Shown: piece by piece, positions 48,679 to 60,600 of the stretch
Position numbering within the stretch: the first letter of the stretch is position 1
Layout: every line of letters starts with the position of its first letter
Assembly (NCBI RefSeq): GCF_018446385.1
Contig: NC_056002.1
Coordinates: 8,876,894-8,940,893 of the forward strand
Reading direction: 5' to 3'
Source of the DNA: Zingiber officinale
Lineage: Eukaryota; Streptophyta; Magnoliopsida; Zingiberales; Zingiberaceae
DNA: 64,000 nucleotides
The notes under the pieces: generated by a model
What the model was told of the DNA's origin: nothing
What the model saw: only the letters and a program-made list of their open reading frames with translations
Database searches by the model: none
Program-made: the position numbers and the translations under genes

Positions 48679-51600
48679 ATGAGCGGAGGTAGTCGACGGA
48701 CGGCCCGCAATCGGGGGCGGCCGCCGACTATAGATGCCAGTGACGGAAAATCCCACCGCGACTCCCGCCCTGTGGATGCGGTGAGAAAGGTTCGGAGCCG
48801 CGATCATGGCCCCATCCGTCTTATGGACGTCAGCCTCAAGACCCTTCTATGGTTAGGGTTTGGGTTCCTGGCTTTCATTTCTGTATTTTTGTTGATTTAT
48901 AATCATCATTGGGAATCTTGGCACGAGTCTCCGGCTTTGATGAGGTTGAGGAGGGTTGTCACCCCTTTGCAGGCCTCTAAGATGATGGATCTTGCCCAGG
49001 TTAGGTTGTCATCTATGAGAAATTGAGGTTATCATCTATGAGAATTTGTCTTAAGTTCAGTGTTAATCATCTGAAAAAAAGGAAAAAAGATGTATTTTAA
49101 AATATTTGGAATGGTTGCAGTTTCAAGGAGAGCATAAGGAAAGCCTGTACTGGGGCACATACCGGCCCCATGTCTATTTCGGAATACGAGCAAGGTTACT
49201 TCCTTTTGTGGTTGTTTATTCCCCAATAACTCAATAGAAGATGCTAACATATTTCTTGAATTAGCTTGGCACCTGATTGGAACCACTGCAAGTAGGGTTG
49301 AGTAATCGTGCATTTGGACTTACTTTGTAATTAAAAATGTTATTCTCTCTTTTGAGATGTCAGCAATAAAGTTGGAATATTTCTAAGGAGTAAGGATTTT
49401 GTGAATCTCTAAGTGCACTAGCTACTTTCATACCTGAACCCTAAACACTACAAATCTTTATAATTTTTCTTTCTTAATTTGTGACTTTTTTAAAGTTGAA
49501 TGTTACTTAAATATATTCTATGATTTACATGTAGATTTCCTTTAAAGAAAGAAAGCCAAGTAATATTTTTATAAGCATTTGTTTGGGAGTGATCTGTTGC
49601 TGTCTCTGCAGAACTCCACAGTCACTAATTGCTGGACTAATGTGGATAAGCATGCGAAATGGTCAGTACTTTCTTCGCCATGTTTGCCAAGATTCTGATG
49701 ATCTAAGCACATATGGATGGAAAGATCACAATGGTAGGAGCTATGGTCGTCAATTAATCGTCGATCATGGATTATCATTCACAACTAGTTTCTTAAAGGA
49801 GAAGAAGGAAGGAAGTGGCTTTGGAGGTGACTGGGCTGTCAGATTGGATCTACAGAATGCAAAGTAATTTTGGTCATTCTTCCAGTTAATTTTATCAAAC
49901 ATTGAACTTTATTATGTCTCTAAGTATCGTGCTTTTTAGATTTATGGATTCTTCCAATCTTGTGGTATGATCAATTTCCCGTTCGGTTCGTTTACAGATC
50001 AATTGTACATGAGGGCAATGAAGAGACTACACATCTTTTCTTTTATATTGCTGATGAGGAAGGAAATTCTTTAAATGTAAAGAAGCAGCTATTTGAAACA
50101 CGTGATGCCACCCTACTGGCATTTGGAACACGCAATGATATTGGAGGTTGGGAACTACATTTAGATTCCCAGGTATAGACCTCAGTAGATTCTGAATAAC
50201 AGAACCTGATGCATCTTTTTTTAAGACTTGTCATGGTGGTATCATACTGCACTTTTTTGGTCATTCTCAGATGTTAGTATAGGCCTTGTATACCTTCTCA
50301 TGTTGAAGTTTTAAATCCACTATTTTACTTTGTTCTTTTACTTGATAGGTCACATTTCATCTTATATTTGTAACAAATGAACTGAACTTACTTTATAAGT
50401 ATACATTCCATGTTTACATTAGATTATCCAATTTTAATGTTTTCGCTAAATATATAGTTGCAATAAGTTTGATTTAGTCAGGAGCTTAAATCCAGAAATT
50501 AGTTCTTTTACCAAGTGCTATTTAAACTGTCAAGGGACTTGGTAAAGTTTGATGGAAAGATCCTGCATCGGTTGAGGCAAAGAAAAGTGCTTACAATTTA
50601 TGTCTTGATCGAGAGGATTTTTTTTTTTTTCACAATAAAAGTAACCTTGATCAAAGGCCCTTGGAAAGAGTTTCAAAGTTATATTTTTTTACAAGATATC
50701 TTGTACCTATAGGAGCAAAGCTATAGGTCCTGATTTGACACCACTTTTGGTCATGCGGACAATACTCAGCTAGTGTAGACCTAGTTTTTGATTGACCCCG
50801 TAAGTATAGTCCAATAGCACCCAGGTTTAAAATTTTGACATGTGCCTAAGTTTCAGTATATGACTGAAATGATACGGTTCCGGTTCCGTATTTTGTCATG
50901 CCGATATGGTTTTGATATATTTTTTTTTAATATAAAATATAATAATTAAAAATATTTTTATTAATATTTGATCGTTATAGATGTATATTATTAAGTTATA
51001 TTTGAGATATAATTTTATAGAGTTAGAAATTATATTATATTTATTTTTTTTTTATCTAAGAAGGGAAAAGGATTATAATCTTTAAAGAGGTTAAGAGATT
51101 TTGTTTTTTTTTCTCTATTTAACTTAAGAGGTATTTTTTTTCCTCTTTATTTATTTTGATGGAGAAAAAAATAATGAATAAAAGTAGGAAAAAATTAATA
51201 AGGGAGAAAAAAATTAATGAATAAAAGAGAAAAAATTAAGAAGGAAAAATTTAATAGGGAAAAGGAAATACCTATTTAAAAAATAAAAAATAACCTTTAA
51301 AATTTAAAATAAAAAATAAAACATGTCCTGGCCCTTAGTCTTAGAAGTTATCTCTGAAACTAATAATAGCTAGAGATAAATATAATTTTGGGTATTTAAA
51401 AATGTTTAGGTACTTCACTTTTGTATTTTTTTTTTGAAAAAGGAATTTTTTTAGTACACATGCAGTCATTCATTTTTTTTTTTTTTTTATGAAGTAGAAG
51501 GATACATCAGAGTCTTTTAAAATAGCAAGTTTAGGTACTTCTCTTAAACCACATATACAAATCTATTAGGTGAAGAGTTTCTTCTTGCCAATTTATAGTA

Positions 51601-54600
51601 TAAAAATTAAGTTATTCTGACCTAATGGTTTTTGCATGTGCTTTGCAGAGACATGTGGATACTCATTTTTCTGGGTTCAGAACCCATCATATGCACAATT
51701 TGACAGAACTCGTTCAGGGTACTCTTGCATTTCAAGTAAGTTTCATCTTTTAGCAGTGATGTAAAATATATTGAGATAAGGACATGTCCTTGTTTGGTAA
51801 TCGTCTTCCCTTCAGCTTTCCCTTCTTTTTCTAAGGCTAAGATTGCATGAATGTTAATTAAAACTTTTTCTTGATTGCTGGCTTGTACTCAAGGCAAGAA
51901 GAACTGGGGAACTTCAGCTATCTGACACAATTGAAGAATCTTCAAATGTAGTTGTTATTCAGGTATTAATAGTTAAGAGTCTATATTGAAAATTTCAGTT
52001 TCTCTTGTTGGAATTCTGGAAAAGGACTGGTAATGCTTTGACTGTGATGACTAAGGTAACTGTAATTCTGAAGCATGCACATTAAACTTTGGATGAGTGT
52101 TAATGTCACGATGCAACATGATTATATTAGATATCCACTCCTGTGACACATATTAGATGTGACTTCTCAGTCTTATTTTATTTTATTCAAGGACATCTGA
52201 GATTCTCTGCTCACAACTTCTAGATATTGAGAAGCTATTCTAGATGCTCAAATTTTGGAGTTAGATATCTGGCATACTAATGATGTAAATAATTTTCCTT
52301 TGCTTTCTAAATGTTCTGAAGAAAACTTGTGAATGTTTGTTACAAGATATGGTATGGTGATTATAAATGCTTAAAATATCATAATGCATAAGACTTGGAC
52401 TGCACATATTTACTAATAATCACCTTGTTCATAATGTGAATTGGACTACTATTATAGATCTTATTGTGGCTTCTTTATCTGGCCTCAATATCCTCATGTC
52501 TTCTTTCGGTGCTTCATACTCGAGTAATTTCACTGTTTAATCTATCTAATGGGTATATTCTCTGGATATTGTCGATAATATGGTTTTATCTAAACACTGG
52601 CATAGATGAATTGCCGATTTAAAAGAAAGTTTGTGTTATGTTTGTTGAGTCAATATTCTTTTATCTATAGAAAATCTTCCTCATGATTTTAGTTATTTGG
52701 TTATTGTTTTCTTTCAAAACTTATTGTATTTCCTTCCAGATTTCAACTGTTCTTCCTGCAAAACTAGATATTGCTTTTGTATCTGGAACTAATATGAAAG
52801 GCTCTTTGGTAGATCAACGTCTCCACAGTCTTACAGGTATGATTGTCCCACCTCCCCTCAGAAAAAAGGAAAAAAAATTAACGTTCCTGATAGCACATTC
52901 TCAACTGATCCAACCATATTCTGTTGACCATAGCTATGACCAGGACTTGATATTTGATAGATTGAAAGAACAATATTTAAATCACAAAACATCTTGATGA
53001 GTTACTGGAGTCAATGTGAACTTTTTTAAAATCATTTTCGTATAATGTTACTTAATGTCAGCAAAATGAAGAAGGGGAGCCTTGGCGCAACGGTAAAGTT
53101 GTTGCCATGTGACCAAAAGGTCACGGGTTCGAATCCTGAAAACAGCCTCTTGCAAAAAGCAGGGTAAGGCTGCGTACAATGGATCCTTCCCCGGGATCCC
53201 GCACGGCGGGAGCTTTGTGCACCGGGCTGCCCTTTTTAATGTCAGCAAAATGAAGCAAGAACTTTTTCTTGAGACTGTCCCTTAAAATTGAGAAAGGTTA
53301 TACTATGAAAATGGAATATAATGTATCCATTTGTCACCAACAACAATGGATTTTTCAGTGTAAGAGCTTTTCTGTTGTCTATTATTATTTTTGTATTTTT
53401 TAAATAATTTAGCAACAGACAATTCCTACTTTATGCTGCAGTTTTCCCACCAATGTCCTTTTCTTTAAAAGAAGTTCTTGTTAATTCTTTCCATCAGGAG
53501 AAATATTGTCTACTCGTCTAGATGAGAAGCAAAAGGAATTTGAAGACAAGTATCTTAGATATTTTAAACTGAAGGATAAGGTATGTTCGTTTGATTTTTT
53601 TTTTCTACACACAATCATGTGTAGTTGATTACCCATTTTAGCTTCCTTTCCGATTACTTACCATTCCACAATATTTCAGCATTTACGCTTGTTGTTTGTG
53701 CGCAATGCACTTTAGATCATATTGATTCTCCATTTTAGATTCCTTTCAAATTACTTGCATATGTTTTATGTTTGAGTGCAACACACAGCACACTTAAGAT
53801 CACAGTAGTAAAATTTCTTATACCTTTTGGTGTTACCATAATTATTTATATGTATCATAAGCTTTGAAGCACAGATTTTTGTTAACAGAAAAAAAGAATA
53901 ACATATGTCAATCCCAGCTACTTTGATCAATTTCATTAACTCTATCCTTCCAGTGAAATCTATGAAAGCTTATATCAGTAATTACAGCTAAGCTTTTAAA
54001 TCAATTTTAATTATTTTTTGATTATGTTAATTAGAGTTTTTTTTGGATAAGTAAAAAATATATATCAAAGCAAGACCAAGGTACAATACTAGAAATTAGT
54101 AGCGTCTTATGTCTAACATAATGTCAGATCAAAAAACACTCCCAAAGTCTTGTAAATATGCATTTGTACATTTCTAAAGATTTTCTCACTCTCCAACTGT
54201 CCCTCATCAAAGATGCAAGTGTTCTTAGATCTCTATACAAAGTGTATCAAAGTCGACATCTCAAGGTGTCGGGCTTTAGTCAAGAGACGTCCTCCTTTGA
54301 AGACATGCCCAAAGACTCGTAGCATTTGTTGGTAGGTAGACATCTCCGACCCCATCTGTAGTTACTCTTTGACCCTTCGCCATAAAATCACTACAGGAGG
54401 GCATCCAAAAAAATAAGTGTGACTCCATTTCCTGCCTACAAAAGACACAACACTGATCCTCCATGTAGTCCAATTTGTCTTTGGTTGGAAGTCGCCCAGC
54501 ATCCAAAGTGTAATTTCATGACTAGGCTGGATGTAGGGCTTCCACACTTCCTCACCCAGGGCTTCTTAGGACTGGGATACCTAAAAATGTCATAAGCCCT

Positions 54601-57600
54601 AGCCACACCTCTGTCCTGCTCAAACCAATCTGCCAACCTTTGCATAGAACATGCTGGGAATCAGAGTAGCCGTAGGATGAGGTCATGGATATTCAACAAC
54701 CGCTTGATCAGCGGGGAATCTGAGTGCACCGCCTCCCAATTAAAGTTTTCTTTTGTCTTCCTCTGTCCCTCATTGTTGGGTTTGAGAATTTTTCTATTTT
54801 CTTTGTTGTTTATAAGAAAATAAAAATTTGAAGGTTGAAAGGATAATAAAACAAATATTTAACATTGATTTCTTTGACATATTTAAATTTTATAGAGGTG
54901 AATGATATGTTAAGTATTTGTTTTTTATTTTTCAATTTTCAATGACCTTGTTTTGTCTTATGAAATCGGCAAACTGGAAGTAGAAATTTTACATGAATAA
55001 GTTTTATTAAACATAATTGTTCCCCAGCTATATTTGTTATATCATCTTTTTCAGTAACACCATAAGTGGTTGATCATACTTCAATTTAAAAAAAAAATAA
55101 TCTAAAAGGCACACAATGAACACAGAAGATTCTAGATGTTTCTCTCCAATTCAACTGACTGCTCTTTATCTGATTGACAATATCTTTATCTACCTCTTGC
55201 TATAAATAGCACAGTCAAGACAATTTAAAACTCTCTATATGCTAGTCCTTTCTTGATTTGCTAGATTTCACTCATTGTTCCTTTTTCCCAATCATTTCAC
55301 TGTAAAAGTATTATTTGTTTGCATATTTCAATGTTTGAGGATGTTGAACTTGAATTTACTTATAGAAAGTAAAAAATTACCAAGACAGCACCTTTGTGCA
55401 TAGTTAATGATTAAATTGATTCTTTGGTACTTTGTAAAGTTTAGATTAGTGATCTATTGCATCTAAGTTTAAAGCAGTAGATATATAATTCGTGCCTGAA
55501 TAAGGAACGTGCTAACAATTGAAGCTATGATCTTACTACAATAACGCTAAAAGTAAGGGTATTTTTGGAAACGAAGATGTGTTAAGGTGGGATGAGTGCT
55601 GTTTTGATGATAAATGAAAAAGGAGTGCTCTTTTGACGATTCCAATAAAAAGGGATGTTCTTTTGATTTTTGCCCATCTGTTTTCGACAAAAAAAATCCA
55701 AACACTCCATTAGAGACTATTGAGAAGTTTTTAGCATGATTTTCTAGTCAAAATTCTATGATTTAGGCCATGACAGAGTTATTATCAACTTAAAACATGT
55801 GAACAATCCGTTTAGGACTCCTAGGAAGTCTAGATTTTTTTTGCCAAAATAACAAATTTTGGTCATTTAGGACTTGGGAAAAATTCTTTTGTGGTCAATT
55901 TTAAATTAATTATGCTTTGGTATACATCTCACTCCTACAAATTCACTGCTATATCCTTTTTTTTTCAACAAATTTTTGCCATTGAAATAATTAGATAAGA
56001 AAAAGAGATTTTCGTTTGCCAAACCATGGGATATTTTGGACTATGTGGTGAGAAAAAGTATTTTATTTTGGCAAAAAGAAAGTATGATGTGTCCTTTAGG
56101 GAAAATCCAAACTGAGAAAACTGAAATTTTCTTGGCAAATCTGTCTCAGATGTTTATTGTTCCTTTTTTTTATAAATTGTTTCTTCAAAGTCTCACTTTT
56201 TTCTATATTAATATTTTTGAAAATAACCATGCAAAGTGAAGGGAATTAGAAGAGTGAAATCAGCTTGACATCATATTGACATGTTTTGAGGATTTCATAG
56301 CATGCTGAGTTCTGGCATGACATCACACTGGAATAGTATTGTATGGGCCAAGCTTTGAAACTCCATTATAGAGTGCTACTTTGAACCTTGCTTTGGAAAA
56401 ACATAGGCTTCTATATCAATAAGTGCACTTCTGTTTACATGCTTATTGCAGACTATCTAGGCAGAATTGTTTAACAGCATAAGTTGTTTATAGTATACAT
56501 CTTATGGTATGTCTGCACCATAGTTTCCATGGAAACATAAGCATTGAAGATGGAAAATGGATTGACATGGAACACTATTTGACTTCTTAACTTAATTCAG
56601 GTTGATTCTGAACTGATGGCTGTTGGTAGGGCAGCCTTAGGAAATCTGCTTGGAGGAATTGGCTACTTCTATGGTCAGTCAAAGATTGCCTTACCAGAAG
56701 GTTACACTGTAAGTGTAAGGTTTGTTAAGTTTCAAAGATTTTTAACCTGCTGCACATTCTCTCTTTCTATTTATCAACCATAGCTTTTATGATCATCAAA
56801 CTTAGAGGTATGATAGACAGTGGGAATATATGTCAAATCATTGAAAATTTTATTTTATTTTATAATTCTTCCATATAAGCTTGCTATTTTATTGTCTCGT
56901 TTGATTTACTTTATTTATCTTTTGAAAATTTGTGTCATATACTCTGAGATGTATATGAATCTTTTATCACCTAAATTTGTGATATTTTTTTTGCCCATTT
57001 ATCTCCTAAATCCTAAATAGATTAGTCACCATTAATCCTTGGTAATTAGATTATGGTGTTCACGTGAAAGGACTTTTATATTATAAACATGCCATATTTT
57101 CTGTTAGATTTATTGTATCAAATCATTCTGCTCAAGATAGAAATTGACCTTCGATTATGAGCAGTAAGCATGCAAGCATGTTATATTTGATCCCTGAAGT
57201 TGTATTATGTTATTATGATTAACCTTTGGAAGAAAGTATAGTAAGAATGTTATATTTGATCTCTTTGGCAGCAAAAGAATGGGGATAAGTTTATTTATTA
57301 TTGGCCAGCTGCACTTTTTACAGCTGTTCCTAGTAGATCATTCTTTCCAAGAGGTTTTCTTTGGGATGAAGGCTTCCATCAAATGATCATCGGGTTTGTC
57401 ATATACTATGATTATTTTCGCAGAGTCTAGCAGCTCAGCTGTTAAATTTCTATTGAATAAAATTCTAGCATCTGGAATTAGGCTCATTTATGATCTGATG
57501 TACCTTTTCTTGAAATATGTATCATGTTAATGTTAATAGGCGTTGGGATGCTGATTTATCCATGGACATCATTGGGCATTGGTTGGATCTCATTAATGCT

Positions 57601-60600
57601 GATGGATGGATTCCTCGTGAGCAGATTTTAGGTGCTGAAGCGTTGAGGTAATTTAATCGCAATTTATATGAGATTGTGGACAATTTATTCACATGAAACT
57701 TGTTCAATATTTGCAGTAAAGTACCTGAGGAATTTGTTCTTCAATATTCAACAAATGGGAATCCACCAACTTTATTTCTTGTTATAAGAGGTGCAGTAAC
57801 TTTACCTATACATATATTGCCTACCTACTAATTGAAAAATGTATTGTTTTTGAATTTATGCTGTGTGCTTATAAAATTGTGTTGATGATTAAATTGCCTT
57901 CAATTTGTTGTCCTTGCTTGTGGAGGCATGTATGTTTAGCCAAAGTTCACAATATTCATTCACATACCAAGATTTTGACCAACTTAAAAAATGGCTAAGT
58001 TTCAAAACAGATATTGAAATAAAGATCTACTCATGGAATTTTCATCTTCTAACAAATACAATCACAGCTTGCTGTCTCAGATTTCAACTCATCTTTTTGG
58101 AGCTCCATAAATGGAACTATTCCTGAAATATATTAAGCATGGTCAGTTCAAAGTGCTTGCGAGATTCGAGTTTTGCTTGCATTGCGTGATAAATTAGCAT
58201 ATTGTTTTGTAAATACATTGCTTATATATTGTACAAAGAGTAAATTTATGGAGAGGCAGTGCTGGGCGGGGCTAGGTAGCAAGGAGAGGAAGTGCAAGAT
58301 GATTAACTGACTTGATTTGGGTGTTGGCAAGGGTGATGGTGACATACTTGATGGTGGCGGTGCCAACAAGGGCCTTCTGCTCCAACAAGGGGCCCTTGAG
58401 GCAGTTGAGAGCTACCATCAGGGGAAGCAATGCCGCCATGGGATCCAACGGAGAACCCCCAATGTTTCCTTGTTGCAAGAGAAAGAAAGGTGTGAATGAG
58501 ACTTTTTCCATTCTATTTACAAGTGATCATTGCTGATTAGCTGCTTCTCTGTTCAATGTTCTCCACAAATTTATGTGGAACTTTTTTTTTTGGGCCAAAG
58601 ATGTTGCTGCAGAAAGCTTCCTGTTTTTTACTCCCAGCAGAAGTTACAAGGGTTAACAGTGGAAATGCCACTCAATCCTTGCTCTGGAGGCATAGCTTCT
58701 GGAGAAGTTGCAGAAAAGTTGCAGAAATTGTGACAGTTTTGTTGGAACTTTGAATTTAGTTTTTTCCATATAATTTTAACTCAGGGCATTAGGAGTTAAG
58801 ACGAACTGAAATTGTGGGCTAGAGATGGATGCTGCCAAGTGTTTGTAACATATTTGTTTAAGCAGCATCTTGGGATATAGTTATCACTAAATAAGCAAAC
58901 TACAGCCATAAAGATTTTAGCACCAGTGGGTAAAGAATCTACTGCTCTTTAGATGATAGAAGGGTGAGTCTTAAGTTTTCCATGATGTAAAAATAAATAT
59001 TGTGTTTTGGGTGCCTTAATTTTTTTTAATATATATCACATGATTGGGTGACTGAATCATCCTCTATCTTGCTGTTGCAATTCAGAACTATTCTACAGAA
59101 ATCTCAGATTCCTTTGCTATGCTATTTTCTGAGGTAGTTTTAGTTGGTTACATGTATTTTTTTTAAAAAACAATTTATATATATAGATATTTGGTATGAT
59201 TTGATTGAAGCATCCTCCATACTGTTGTTACGGTTCATAACTATTCTATAGATTGTCTCAGTTTCATTTATATGCTATTTTCTGAGATAATTATAGCTGT
59301 TTCCCGTGGATATGCATACATTGAGTGTGTGTGTGGGTGTCGTGTAACTTTAACTGGGGGAATTGTATATGCCCATGAGAATTGTTTCTGCAGATGTGGT
59401 TATTTGCCTGATTTGACAGGAAAAATAAATCTGTGTTTGTGCTAACTGTTCTTTCTGTTGAAACATTTATAAGTGGGTGTTTGATTGCAAACAATCTTCT
59501 AACAGACTTACTAAATGGCATACGGTCAAGTAAATTTTCACCTCAGGAAACCGATGAGATCACTGATTTCCTCAAGAGAGCCTATGTCCGCTTGAATGCA
59601 TGGTTCCAATGGTTCAATAGTACACAATCTGGTGAGTTTTTATTTTGAGTAAACTGTAACTAAAACCTTTTTCTGTTCTCATGTGTAGCATTCTGATTCT
59701 AAAAAAAATAACACCAAGTGCTGTTCAAACTTTTAAGTTGTAATCATGGTCATGAAGACCATAGCTGCTCAAGAGTTCTAGCAAGCTATATACTGATACC
59801 CATTTCTAAGTTCATAGCTGTGGACTCATAGTAAATATTGGGATCAAACTATTAGTTTTTTCAATATAAAGTTGTCGGGTCACTGATTAATTGCCCACTT
59901 GGAGACAACTGATTTTCTTTATATTATTTGCAATATGTTCACCTGTTTTGTTGCAATGTGGTTATTCATTTTTATATGATGGAACTAATATAGGCAATGA
60001 GTTCCTTTGAATTCAACATTGAAAATATATATGATGGAATTAATTTAGGCGATGAGTTCCTTAACCTTCAACATTGTCGGGTCACTCCTTAATTTCCACT
60101 TGGTGATGACTAATTATCTCTATCCTATTTGCAATAGGCTTACCTGTTTGGTTGCAATGTGGTTATTCTTTCATGTATGATGGAACTAATATAGGCAATC
60201 AGTTCCTTAAAAGTTCAACGTTGAATATATAAATACATCATATTTAGTGTTTTTTATTAAAATTTGAGCACATGTTTCACCTTTTCTTGCAAAGTGTTTA
60301 GAGCCTGTGTAACCTCTATGTTTAGTGGTTACTTATTATTATTATTATTATTATTTTTTTATATTGCCACATCTCATTCAAGAATGTTTGACGAGATGTT
60401 TAGCTTGATGAGTTTTGCAGCTAGACACTAGGATTATGTACTGGGCTTACTCGTGCATGTGCATATCTGTGTATATATTGCTTTTTGTATGACAGTGTCA
60501 ACATTCTCATTTGAAGTATTTAGTGTGCATGCATACATAACTTTTTGTGTGTTCCTGCTCTATATCAATCAATCAATATTGTACTTGTGCAAAATGTAGA